From: Candidatus Nanopelagicales bacterium
GTDB lineage: Bacteria > Actinomycetota > Actinomycetes > S36-B12
DNA: 64,000 nucleotides
Assembly (NCBI GenBank): GCA_018609125.1
Contig: JABAYF010000003.1
Location: forward strand, 72,879-136,878
Direction: 5' to 3'
The translations under genes and the position numbers were made by a program. Below, in pieces: positions 18,059-26,145 of the stretch (its first letter is position 1; every line of letters begins with the position of its first letter). The notes below the pieces were generated by a model. The model worked only from the letters and a program-made list of their open reading frames with translations. It was not told the origin of the DNA and ran no database searches.

Positions 18059-18990
18059 GCGCTCGAGAGTTGACAGCCGCGGGCATCCATTCCACTGATC
18101 TGCGTGACTCTTATGAGCGTTGCCGCCAACTCAACGCGGCACACGGGAAGACGTACTACCTAGCGACCAAACTGCTGCCACCGGCAAAGCGGCCGTACGT
18201 GCACGCGCTTTACGGTTTCGCCCGCTACGCAGATGAGATCGTCGATGACCTCTCTTCGACTCTGAGCGACCACGACAAAGCACAGTTGCTGAGTTCATGG
18301 GGTGATGCTTTCCTCGCCGATGTTCGCCGTGGCCGCTCCGATGACCCGGTCTGTCAGGCCGTAGTCGACACGGTGCTCACCTGGGAGATCCCGGTGGAGT
18401 ATTTCGAGGCATTTTTGCAGTCCATGCGCATGGACCTCACCGTCACCGAGTATGCCAATTTCGACGACCTTTACACCTACGTGTACGGCTCCGCCGCTGT
18501 CATCGGTTTGCAGATGGTCCCCATCTTGCAACCCATTGCGCCACAGGCTTTTGACCACGCCCTGGATCTAGGCGTCGCTTTCCAGCTGGCCAATTTTATT
18601 CGCGACGTAAACGAAGATCTCGATCGTGGGCGCGTCTACCTCCCTATGGAAGAACTCGCCGTCCACGGGGTGGATCGGCCAATGCTGGATCAACGAGTGG
18701 CTACCCCAGAAATTAAGGCTGCCCTCGCCGAGCAGATACAGCGGGTGCGCCGACTTGAACAAGCCTCCCGGCCGGGCATCGCCATGCTTCATCCGGACTC
18801 GCAACCGTGCATCGAGGCCGCACGCGTGCTGTACTGCGGAATCGTGGACGAGGTCGAAAACATTGACTACGAAGTCTTCACCCAGCGAGCGACCGTGCCG
18901 ATGAGCCGGCGCATTCAGGTGGCAGGACCTGCCTGGCTGCGGGCCTTGCGGTCACGCCAGCGTGGCGGCCCCGCCATCGGATCTCGTTGA
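18055..18990 (+). CDS. crtB: Phytoene synthase
   Basis: Condenses two geranylgeranyl diphosphates head-to-head to phytoene. The 311-residue protein has the first aspartate motif ARYADEIVDD (about residues 58-67) and the second FIRDVNEDLDRGRVYLP (about residues 181-197). YCGIVDEVENIDYEVF near the C-terminus is family-typical. It overlaps the upstream mannosyltransferase by four bases. Its last 76 bases overlap the 3' end of crtYd on the opposite strand, an unusually long convergent overlap. Squalene-type synthases are less likely given the crt neighbours. Confidence 0.94.
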   Translation: MSARELTAAGIHSTDLRDSYERCRQLNAAHGKTYYLATKLLPPAKRPYVHALYGFARYADEIVDDLSSTLSDHDKAQLLSSWGDAFLADVRRGRSDDPVCQAVVDTVLTWEIPVEYFEAFLQSMRMDLTVTEYANFDDLYTYVYGSAAVIGLQMVPILQPIAPQAFDHALDLGVAFQLANFIRDVNEDLDRGRVYLPMEELAVHGVDRPMLDQRVATPEIKAALAEQIQRVRRLEQASRPGIAMLHPDSQPCIEAARVLYCGIVDEVENIDYEVFTQRATVPMSRRIQVAGPAWLRALRSRQRGGPAIGSR

Positions 18991-19325
18991 ATTCCGCGGC
19001 GCCCCAGCACCACCCACATCATGATGCTGAGCAAGATCAGAGAGAATCCGAACAGCAGGTCCTCCACGGGGGCGAACATGAGCCGACCATCACCGATGAA
19101 CGCTGGGGGGCCATCCATCGGGGTTGATGAACCCACGATCGCGTCACCGCTGTAGGTGACGATGGACAACCCGGTGAGCACGCCGTTGGTGAGGAGTTGA
19201 AAGAACACGATGATGGCGTAGGGCACCCAAAAGCCTTTGCGGGTGACCAGCCGGGTGCGGGCCACGTAGAGATCGATAAGCACCATGACCGCCACCCCAA
19301 CCACCGCCAACTGGGTGTAGGTCAC
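18915..19325 (-). CDS. crtYd: Lycopene cyclase subunit CrtYd
   Basis: Small membrane protein of 136 residues, one half of the heterodimeric lycopene cyclase of actinobacteria. Three helices are visible. The catalytic-type acidic motif FAPVEDLLFGFSL lies around residues 84-96, and GPPAFIGDGRLMF precedes it. The start overlaps the end of crtYc by four bases. Residues after about 110 are polar and basic and coincide with the antisense overlap with crtB, so the 3' end may have grown by read-through of an older stop. The ring type (beta, epsilon) and whether one or both ends are cyclised cannot be told. Confidence 0.88.
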   Translation of the reverse strand: MTYTQLAVVGVAVMVLIDLYVARTRLVTRKGFWVPYAIIVFFQLLTNGVLTGLSIVTYSGDAIVGSSTPMDGPPAFIGDGRLMFAPVEDLLFGFSLILLSIMMWVVLGRRGIQRDPMAGPPRWRDRKARSQAGPAT

Positions 19326-19675
19326 GACGGGGACCGGTCATGGTGGGGTATCGGGGCTTCATCCCCGAGCGACCATCCCTTCACCGATCGCACGGCTTCC
19401 ACGCTCAGAATCGCAGCGATCGGGACAACAATGAAAAACAACAACTCCTCGAGCGGCAATGTGCCCAGCAGTACCCCGGTGGTCTGATCAGGATCAAAAT
19501 CCCAGTGCCCGGCAGCAATGGCATACAGATCCCAGACAACAAATACCGCGACCGGAAGCAACAGCGTCAACCCAAGACGCCGCCATCGAGCGTAGACACG
19601 GGTGCGCAACACGATCTCTAGCCATCCGGAGGCGAGCAAAACAAAGACCAAGACCCCTAGGTAGGCCAATTTCAT
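19322..19675 (-). CDS. crtYc: Lycopene cyclase subunit CrtYc
   Basis: First half of the heterodimeric lycopene cyclase, 117 residues with three helices. The family signature is plain: WDFDPDQTTG followed by LPLEELLFFIVVP (about residues 73-85). WDLYAIAAGHW precedes it. It is translated together with crtYd through a four-base overlap. Facing crtB on the other strand, the pair completes the core carotenoid set. No ketolase or beta-carotene cleavage gene is present in the window, so retinal formation is not supported here. Confidence 0.9.
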   Translation of the reverse strand: MKLAYLGVLVFVLLASGWLEIVLRTRVYARWRRLGLTLLLPVAVFVVWDLYAIAAGHWDFDPDQTTGVLLGTLPLEELLFFIVVPIAAILSVEAVRSVKGWSLGDEAPIPHHDRSPS

Positions 19676-19696
19676 TGTGTCTTCATTGTGTCGCCA

Positions 19697-20164
19697 CTAC
19701 TGTGCGGCCATTAACTTGCGGTGATCCCACGACACAATTTTGGTCGGCTGGAGCTTCAGGGCCACCTGCTTGGGGGCCTTGGCGCGATATGCCGCGCGGG
19801 CAGCTGCCACATGTTCAGGTGCTAAGCCCTCATACTTGACCAGCAGATCCGCTGCGATTTCACAGATCACGTCTTCATCCCGCACCACGTCTACGGTGCC
19901 GGTGAGTTGCAGCCCGCGCAGTTGGGCGTACTGCTCCCCCGATTCGATCAGCACGGCTACGCGCGGATCACGAATCACGTTGAGTGCCTTCTGCGACGAA
20001 CCATAAGTGCGCATCCACACTTCGTCATCGCGGAGGACGAACCACATTCCGACCGGATCGGGTACCCCATCTGGCCCGATGGTCGTGAGGATGATGGTGC
20101 GGGCCAAAGTGAGGTAGTCATTGATTTCACCAGGGGTCATGCTGGTGTCCACGCGTGAGGTCAC
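19697..20164 (-). CDS. Pyridoxamine 5'-phosphate oxidase-like (split beta-barrel) protein
   Basis: A protein of about 155 residues with the flavin- or F420-binding split-barrel fold. TLARTIILTTIGPDGVPDPVGMWFV forms the first strands, then DEVWMRTYGSSQKALNVIRDPRVAVLIE, a common arrangement in PPOX-class proteins. The GTG at 20164 is chosen because a CAAGAT hexamer lies 6 nt upstream; an ATG at 20140 is equally good by homology. The gene lies just upstream of crtYc on the same strand. Whether it binds FMN, F420 or haem, and what it reduces, is unknown. A link to carotenoid chemistry would be speculation. Confidence 0.7.
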   Translation of the reverse strand: MTSRVDTSMTPGEINDYLTLARTIILTTIGPDGVPDPVGMWFVLRDDEVWMRTYGSSQKALNVIRDPRVAVLIESGEQYAQLRGLQLTGTVDVVRDEDVICEIAADLLVKYEGLAPEHVAAARAAYRAKAPKQVALKLQPTKIVSWDHRKLMAAQ

Positions 20165-20239
20165 CCGACTATCTTGACCGATTGGTCGCATCGGCGCACC
20201 ACGGCCCCGCGCCTCCCCTCGATTTGGTCACCGGCGACT

Positions 20240-20245
20240 TAGACT
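20240..20245 (+). promoter_or_regulatory. -10 hexamer of the PASTA kinase gene (leaderless)
   Basis: TAGACT lies 7 nt before the ATG at 20253, with no ribosome site between. Confidence 0.55.
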
Positions 20246-20252
20246 CACTTCT

Positions 20253-22130
20253 ATGGGGACGACTGCTCAACCCGTGGCGGGCAACGACGCCCTCATCGGT
20301 CGCGTCCTGGATGGGCGTTACGAAATTGCCGACCGCATTTCCCGCGGGGGTATGGCCACCGTGTACCGCGCCATCGATACACGCCTGGATCGACCCGTTG
20401 CGATTAAAGTCATGCACCCCGGTCTGGCTGAAGATAGTGATTTCGTGTCTCGGTTTGGCCGTGAAGCAAAGGCTGCTGCGCGCCTATCGCACCCCAACGT
20501 CGTCGGAGTTCACGATCAAGGCTCACTCCCCGAAGATGGCATTCCGTACCTGGTGATGGAGTACGTGGCCGGTCGTACCCTGCGCGACGTGCTGCGTGAA
20601 CATGGCCCGCTGAAACCTGAGCAGGCCCTCACCATCCTTGAACCCGTCCTCCTCGCCCTTGACGCGGCCCACACCGCTGGATTCGTGCATCGCGACGTCA
20701 AGCCAGAGAACATTCTCATCTCCGATGACGGCCGAATCAAGGTTGCCGATTTTGGTCTGGCACGAGCTGTGACTTCCATGACAGCCACCCAGGGACTACT
20801 CATCGGTACCGTCGCATACCTTTCGCCCGAGCATGTCGAATCCGGCAGCAGCGATGCCCGTTCTGATGTATACGGTGCTGGCATTTGCCTTTACGAAATG
20901 CTCACCGGCACAGTGCCTTTCGGCGGTGAAAGTGCCATCAATGTGGCATATCAACATGTCAACACCGATGTTCCCCTGCCTTCCGAAGCGAGGCCAAATC
21001 TCACCCCCGCCGTCGACGAGCTCGTCGTCCGAGCCACGCGAAGAAACCCCGCCGACCGATACTCCAGCGTCCAGTCCTTCCTCGACGATGTACGCCAGGT
21101 GCGCCGCGCCCTTCCCGCTCCTCAAGCACTGGTGCCCAGATCCATCGAGGCTGATCGAGGCCACGACACACTCGTGGTGTCGCCAGATTCACACACGCAG
21201 GCCACCACACTCACCCCCACGTCTACACCTCGACGACGACGCCGATGGCCTCGCGTTCTCGTGGCACTGACCCTTATTGCAGCGGTTGCCGCGGCGATCG
21301 TTGCGGGCTGGTATCTGGCCATTGGGCCAGGTCGATCTGTTGCTGTTCCGGGAGTGGTCGGGTTGACTCTGCCAGCCGCCCAATCCCTCGCCGCAGAGTC
21401 GGAGATCACCCTGGTGGTGGCTGCCGAGGAATTTAGCGAAACCGTCACGGCCGGTCTCATCATCTCAAGCGATCCCGCTCCCGGAGAGAGCATTCAGGTC
21501 GGTTCAACGATCAGCGTCGCGGTCTCCCTAGGGCCGCAAAGATTCCAGGTACCCGATGTTCGAGGACTTTCGCAGGCCGATGCCACCGCTGCGTTAACCG
21601 ATGCCAACCTCAGCGTGGGCGAGGTCCGGCAGGTGTGGGACAGCGACATCGCAACCGGCGCGGTGGTGCGCACCAACCCCGATACCGGTACGCCGTTGAA
21701 AGCCGACACGTCCATAACTGTCATCCTTTCCAAGGGCCCCCGCCCGGTAAAACTGCCTGATCTAGCCGGCATTGATGCGCAAACGGCAACCACGCAACTG
21801 CAAAATGAAGGCCTCGTCGTCGCGGTCACCGAGGACTACTCCAGCACGGTAGCGCTGGGTTCGGTGATCTCGTCAAACCCAGCAGCAGGAGAGAAAGTTG
21901 AAGTCGGGGGCACCGTGACCCTGCTGGTGTCCCTGGGCCCACCGCCGGTCGAGGTTCCCTACCTGATCGACCTGTTCCGCGAGGAAGCAGTGGCCATCAT
22001 TGAAGGTCTCGGCCTCGTGGCGAATGTGCAGGAAGGCCCGTTCACTCCATTGAATCGGGTGATCAACCAGGATCCAACTGCTGGAACCATGATTCCAGCC
22101 GGCAGCACCGTTACCATCACGATTATCTGA
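20253..22130 (+). CDS. Serine/threonine protein kinase with four PASTA repeats (PknB type)
   Basis: Hanks-type membrane kinase that couples cell-wall signals to growth. Residues 20 to about 285 form the kinase: glycine loop ISRGGMATVY, ATP-binding Lys52 in VAIKVM, catalytic HRDVKPEN with Asp148, and DFGLA. A basic stretch precedes a single membrane helix near residues 334-354. The outer part holds four PASTA repeats of about 65 residues, each beginning VPxVxGL or similar and ending in VxVSLGP, which bind peptidoglycan or lipid II. Location between the crt/mptA region and aroG corresponds to mycobacterial pknL, which as I recall lacks PASTA repeats. Targets are unknown. Confidence 0.93.
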   Translation: MGTTAQPVAGNDALIGRVLDGRYEIADRISRGGMATVYRAIDTRLDRPVAIKVMHPGLAEDSDFVSRFGREAKAAARLSHPNVVGVHDQGSLPEDGIPYLVMEYVAGRTLRDVLREHGPLKPEQALTILEPVLLALDAAHTAGFVHRDVKPENILISDDGRIKVADFGLARAVTSMTATQGLLIGTVAYLSPEHVESGSSDARSDVYGAGICLYEMLTGTVPFGGESAINVAYQHVNTDVPLPSEARPNLTPAVDELVVRATRRNPADRYSSVQSFLDDVRQVRRALPAPQALVPRSIEADRGHDTLVVSPDSHTQATTLTPTSTPRRRRRWPRVLVALTLIAAVAAAIVAGWYLAIGPGRSVAVPGVVGLTLPAAQSLAAESEITLVVAAEEFSETVTAGLIISSDPAPGESIQVGSTISVAVSLGPQRFQVPDVRGLSQADATAALTDANLSVGEVRQVWDSDIATGAVVRTNPDTGTPLKADTSITVILSKGPRPVKLPDLAGIDAQTATTQLQNEGLVVAVTEDYSSTVALGSVISSNPAAGEKVEVGGTVTLLVSLGPPPVEVPYLIDLFREEAVAIIEGLGLVANVQEGPFTPLNRVINQDPTAGTMIPAGSTVTITII

Positions 22131-22171
22131 TCAAGCGATGTCTGAACATATGCGTTGGCCAGTAAGAACCG

Positions 22172-23497
22172 CTAGCGCTTGAGCAGCATGTCGGCAACCA
22201 GAAATGCAAGCTCAAGTGACTGTTCGCGGTTCAGGCGCGGATCGCAAGCAGTTTCGTAGCGCACGCCGAGACCATCAGCGGATACACCTTCGGTGCCACC
22301 GACACACTCGGTGACATCGTCGCCGGTCAACTCAACGTGGATGCCGCCAGGAATGGTGCCGAGACGTCGGTGCACATCGAAGAAGCCCTGCACCTCCCCG
22401 ATCACGTCGTCAAACAGGCGCGTCTTGTATCCCGACGCTGCCTCATATGTGTTGCCGTGCATCGGATCACACACCCATACGACCGGATGACCGCTGGCAT
22501 CAATTTTTTGCACGAGGCCGGGAAGAGTTTCGGTGATGCGACCAGCACCCATTCTGGTGATCAATGAGATGCGGCCGGGAATGCGCAGTGGATTGATGCG
22601 TTCGACCACATCTTGGATTTCTTCCGGCGAGGCGGTCGGGCCGACCTTGACACCGACCGGGTTAGCGATAGTCGCGGCGAAGTTAACGTGCGCGCCGTCA
22701 AGGCCGCGTGTGCGCTCACCTACCCACAGAAAATGCCCGGACACGTCATAGGGGTTGCCGGTGCGTGAATCGATGCGGGTCAGGGCCTGCTCGTACACCA
22801 GGCTTAAGGCTTCGTGGGCTGCATAGAAGTCCACCCGCGCGAACTCTTCGGGCACGGCACCGCAGGCACGCATAAAGCCCAGTGCCCGATCGATTTCACC
22901 GGCCATCTGCTCATATCGCTGCCCGGCAACAGAGTCGCGGACGAAGTCTCGATTCCAGGTGTGTACCTGGTGGAGATCGGCATAGCCGCCCTGGGTGAAT
23001 GCCCGAATGAGGTTGAGCGCAACGCCGGATGCGTGATAGGCCCGCACGAGGCGTTGGGGATCTGGTTGGCGAGACTCCGCCGAGAACTCCAGCGCATTGA
23101 CCGCGTCGCCAAGGTAGGAGGGCAACTCCAGCCCATCGCGTGTCTCCGTTGCTTTGCTACGCGGCTTGAAGTACTGACCAGCGACTCGACCCATCTTCAC
23201 CACCGGCAGGGAGGCTGCGTAGGTCAATACCGCCGACATTTGGAGCACGGTTTTCAGTCGTGCCCGGATGGAGTCAGCGGTGTTGGCCGCGAAAGTTTCC
23301 GCACAGTCACCACCGGTGAGAACGAAAGCTTCCCCACGAGATGCCTGACCCAACTGCTCGGTCAACTTGTCACACTCGCCGGCAAACACCAATGGTGGCA
23401 TCTGCTTGAGTTCGTTCACCGCAGCGGCTAGAGCCTGCTCATCGGGCCAACGAGGTTGCTGGGCGGCGAGAAGGTCAGGCCAGGTCAGTTCGATCAC
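22172..23497 (-). CDS. aroG: 3-deoxy-D-arabino-heptulosonate 7-phosphate synthase, class II
   Basis: First enzyme of the shikimate pathway, joining phosphoenolpyruvate and erythrose 4-phosphate. The 441-residue plant-like class II form has LVFAGECDKL, FVLTGGDCAE (metal-binding Cys), the KPRSKATE motif, VGERTRGLDGAH and the metal- and PEP-site segments KVGPTASPEE, VVWVCDPMHGNT and GGIHVELTGDDVTEC. The GTG start is set by a TACGCT hexamer 6 nt upstream. It converges on the kinase gene across 41 bases that show no clear terminator. Confidence 0.95.
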   Translation of the reverse strand: MIELTWPDLLAAQQPRWPDEQALAAAVNELKQMPPLVFAGECDKLTEQLGQASRGEAFVLTGGDCAETFAANTADSIRARLKTVLQMSAVLTYAASLPVVKMGRVAGQYFKPRSKATETRDGLELPSYLGDAVNALEFSAESRQPDPQRLVRAYHASGVALNLIRAFTQGGYADLHQVHTWNRDFVRDSVAGQRYEQMAGEIDRALGFMRACGAVPEEFARVDFYAAHEALSLVYEQALTRIDSRTGNPYDVSGHFLWVGERTRGLDGAHVNFAATIANPVGVKVGPTASPEEIQDVVERINPLRIPGRISLITRMGAGRITETLPGLVQKIDASGHPVVWVCDPMHGNTYEAASGYKTRLFDDVIGEVQGFFDVHRRLGTIPGGIHVELTGDDVTECVGGTEGVSADGLGVRYETACDPRLNREQSLELAFLVADMLLKR

Positions 23498-23503
23498 GTC
23501 CTC

Positions 23504-23509
23504 AGCGTA
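23504..23509 (-). promoter_or_regulatory. -10 hexamer of aroG (leaderless)
   Basis: TACGCT on the minus strand, 6 nt before the aroG GTG start codon, inside the 33-base gap after pfkA. Confidence 0.6.
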
Positions 23510-23530
23510 CCTGCCACGTCTGAGCAGGGG

Positions 23531-24556
23531 TCACCCGAAGAACGCGCTGGCCTCTGTATAGCGATCCAGCGGCACGGTCTTCAACTGTGCTGTGGCCTCA
23601 GCCAACGGGACACGAATGATGTCGGTACCTCGCAGGGCCACCATTTTTCCCGAGTCGCCGTCCTTAATTGCGGCAATGGCATGCAGCCCAAACCTCGTGG
23701 CCAGCACTCGATCGAATGCCGTGGGCGTACCACCTCGCTGAATGTGGCCGAGCACGGCGGCCCGGGACTCCTTACCCGTGCGATATTCAATGGCCGAGGC
23801 CAACCAATCCCCTATGCCAGACAACTTCGCATGTCCGAAGGCATCAACGGTGGTGTCCTTGGTCATCAGATTTCCGTCGGCGGGTACAGCACCTTCAGCC
23901 ACGCAAATGATGGGTGCGTAGTCGGACTCGAAACGGGTTTCCACCCAACCGCACACCTGGTCGAGGTCGAAGGGAACCTCAGGAATCAAAATTCCATTGG
24001 CTCCCCCGGCCATGCCCGAGTGCAATGCGATCCATCCAGCGTGGCGGCCCATCACCTCAATGACGAGAGCTCGGTGGTGGGACTCAGCGGTCGTATGCAG
24101 CCGATCAATGGCCTCGGTGGCGATCGTAACCGCCGTGTCGAAGCCGAAGGTGTAGTCGGTGGCACTGAGATCGTTGTCGATCGTTTTAGGGACGCCCACA
24201 ACGGGCAGGCCGTGCTTGGCGAGTGTCGTCGCAACGCCCAGCGTGTCCTCACCGCCGATCGCGACAAGCGCGTCGACGCCGAGTCGGTCGAAGTTGGCTT
24301 CAATCGCCTCCACTCCACCGTCAACCGTGAGCGGGTTTGTACGCGATGAGCCGAGAATGGTTCCGCCCCGGGGTAAAATCCCGCGGACAGCCGCGATGTT
24401 GAGGTCAACGGTGTCGGCCTCCAACGGCCCCCGCCAGCCATCGCGGAAACCAATAAACTCAAAGCCGTATTCGGCTACCCCCTTGCGCACAACCGCTCGG
24501 ATAACCGCATTGAGGCCTGGGCAATCCCCGCCACCGGTAAGTACACCAACCCGCAT
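23531..24556 (-). CDS. pfkA: 6-phosphofructokinase, probably pyrophosphate-dependent
   Basis: Phosphofructokinase of 341 residues, interconverting fructose 6-phosphate and fructose 1,6-bisphosphate. GGGDCPGLNA forms the phosphate loop (residues 8-17), and PKTIDND (123-129) is the catalytic stretch. In Escherichia coli numbering, which coincides here, residue 104 is Asp (GGEDT, 101-105) and residue 124 is Lys. These two residues characterise pyrophosphate-using enzymes such as that of Amycolatopsis, whereas ATP enzymes have Gly at both. GAAGGGA upstream of the ATG at 24556 fixes the start. If PPi-dependent, the reaction is reversible and spares ATP. Donor preference is inferred from these two residues. 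Confidence 0.9.
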   Translation of the reverse strand: MRVGVLTGGGDCPGLNAVIRAVVRKGVAEYGFEFIGFRDGWRGPLEADTVDLNIAAVRGILPRGGTILGSSRTNPLTVDGGVEAIEANFDRLGVDALVAIGGEDTLGVATTLAKHGLPVVGVPKTIDNDLSATDYTFGFDTAVTIATEAIDRLHTTAESHHRALVIEVMGRHAGWIALHSGMAGGANGILIPEVPFDLDQVCGWVETRFESDYAPIICVAEGAVPADGNLMTKDTTVDAFGHAKLSGIGDWLASAIEYRTGKESRAAVLGHIQRGGTPTAFDRVLATRFGLHAIAAIKDGDSGKMVALRGTDIIRVPLAEATAQLKTVPLDRYTEASAFFG

Positions 24557-24641
24557 AGCGTCATCCCTTCGTGATTCACCGAATTGCTCCTGGCGGTTCG
24601 ACCCTAGCGAACACACGCCCCGAGATTAGGCAGATGCGGGC

Positions 24642-24647
24642 TAATGT
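24642..24647 (+). promoter_or_regulatory. -10 hexamer of the glycerol kinase gene (leaderless)
   Basis: TAATGT lies 6 nt before the ATG at 24654, which favours that ATG over the GTG two codons earlier. Confidence 0.6.
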
Positions 24648-24653
24648 GTGGCC

Positions 24654-26132
24654 ATGGCACTGCTCTCCATTGATGTCGGCACGACAGGTGTCACGGCGTT
24701 AGCCGTGGGTGTCGATGGTGGTGTCCTGTCCAAGGGATATGTGGAGTTTCCGCAGTATTTTCCCGCAGATGGGTGGGTTGAACACGACCTCGGAGAGATC
24801 TGGTCGGCCACCTTGGCGGCCGTTGGCGCTGCGCTAGCCGCTAGCCCAGAGCCGGTGACCGCGGTGGGGATGACCAACCAGCGAGAGACCGTGTGTTTTT
24901 GGGACAGCGAAACCATGGGCTCCCCGCGCCGCGCCATCGTGTGGCAGGACCGACGAACATCGGCCTACTGCCAGGAATTCATCGACGCCGGTCACCAACC
25001 GCGGGTGCGCGACCTCACCGGGTTACGCCTAGACCCCTACTTCAGCGCAACCAAGATCACCTGGGTACGCCATCACGACCCCGATACCTGGGCCGGCGTG
25101 GAGTCTGGCCGCATCCTTATCGGCACCATCGACTCCTATCTCGTTGCCCGGATGTCGCGCGGCCTGCACCACGTGACAGACCACACCAATGCCTCTCGCA
25201 CCCTGCTCTATGACATCCATCGAGGGGTGTGGAGCCAGGAATTGTGTGACCTATTTGAGGTCCCAATCGACGCCCTACCCACCATCGTTGCCTCCTACGG
25301 CGCCATTGGACGTACTGATCCGGCCACATTTTTGGGCATGGATGTTCCCATTGCCGGGATCGCCGGTGATCAACAAAGCGCCCTGGTTGGACAGGGTGGA
25401 TTCAACACCGGGGATGCCAAGTGCACGTACGGGACCGGCTCCTTTTTATTGCTCAACACCGGCACAACCTGTGTGCCAGCACCCCAGGGACTGCTCACGA
25501 CGGTGGCACTGGGACATCCCGACGGGACACGCACCTTCGCCGTCGAAGGATCCATCTTCGTCACCGGTGCTGCCGTGCAGTGGCTCAGAGATGGTCTTGG
25601 AATTATCGAATCGGCAAGAGATATCGAACAGCTAGCCGCCAGCGTTCCCAACAGTGGCGGAGTGGTCTTCGTGCCTGCGCTCACCGGCCTTGGCGCACCC
25701 ACCTGGGATCCGGATGCACGCGGCCTCATCATCGGTATCCAGCGCGGCACGACAGCGGCACACCTTGCCCGTGCCACCTTGGAGGGCATTGCTTTCCAAG
25801 TCGCCGATGTCGTTGAACTTGCCCGAAGCGATGCGCACATCACGCTGAACCGTCTCAGCGTTGATGGTGGCGCTGCGGCAAATGATCTGCTGTGCCAGAT
25901 CCAAGCCGATGTGGTGGGTATCCCCGTCGATCGACCCGTCAACCTGGAGACCACCGGAATAGGGGCGGCCTACCTGGCGGGCCTGGGAACAGGGGTGTGG
26001 TCATCCGCCGAAGAGCTCAGTCACGTTACCGCCGTGGATGCCACCTTCAACCCGGGCACCAGTATCGATGAGCATCATCGAGCGCTCTGGGACTGCGCCG
26101 TTGGTCGCGCCGGTGGTTGGGCGAACATTTAA
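24654..26132 (+). CDS. glpK: Glycerol kinase (FGGY family)
   Basis: Phosphorylates glycerol to sn-glycerol 3-phosphate. The protein has 492 residues and the FGGY two-domain fold: DVGTTGVTALAVG at the N-terminus for phosphate binding, MTNQRETVCFWD, and IVWQDRRT, the glycerol-site block shared with GlpK. Later, GIAGDQQSALVGQG and CTYGTGSFLLLNTG are the second conserved region, and LSVDGGAAANDLLCQIQAD closes the ATP site. No glpF or glpD is adjacent, so it is a stand-alone gene, facing plsC, whose product also uses glycerol phosphate lipids. Other FGGY substrates are unlikely given these motifs. Confidence 0.92.
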   Translation: MALLSIDVGTTGVTALAVGVDGGVLSKGYVEFPQYFPADGWVEHDLGEIWSATLAAVGAALAASPEPVTAVGMTNQRETVCFWDSETMGSPRRAIVWQDRRTSAYCQEFIDAGHQPRVRDLTGLRLDPYFSATKITWVRHHDPDTWAGVESGRILIGTIDSYLVARMSRGLHHVTDHTNASRTLLYDIHRGVWSQELCDLFEVPIDALPTIVASYGAIGRTDPATFLGMDVPIAGIAGDQQSALVGQGGFNTGDAKCTYGTGSFLLLNTGTTCVPAPQGLLTTVALGHPDGTRTFAVEGSIFVTGAAVQWLRDGLGIIESARDIEQLAASVPNSGGVVFVPALTGLGAPTWDPDARGLIIGIQRGTTAAHLARATLEGIAFQVADVVELARSDAHITLNRLSVDGGAAANDLLCQIQADVVGIPVDRPVNLETTGIGAAYLAGLGTGVWSSAEELSHVTAVDATFNPGTSIDEHHRALWDCAVGRAGGWANI

Positions 26133-26145
26133 GTGCGCCGGGCGG

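Noticed and set aside
17119-18144. 341-codon open frame on the minus strand across the mannosyltransferase gene
   Set aside because: The composition is that of an antisense shadow: low-complexity Ala/Thr/Arg/Pro residues and no motif. The plus-strand gene has clear helices and family motifs.
23456-24349. 297-codon plus-strand frame across pfkA and the start of aroG
   Set aside because: It crosses two well-supported minus-strand genes and their promoter, and shows no recognisable domain.
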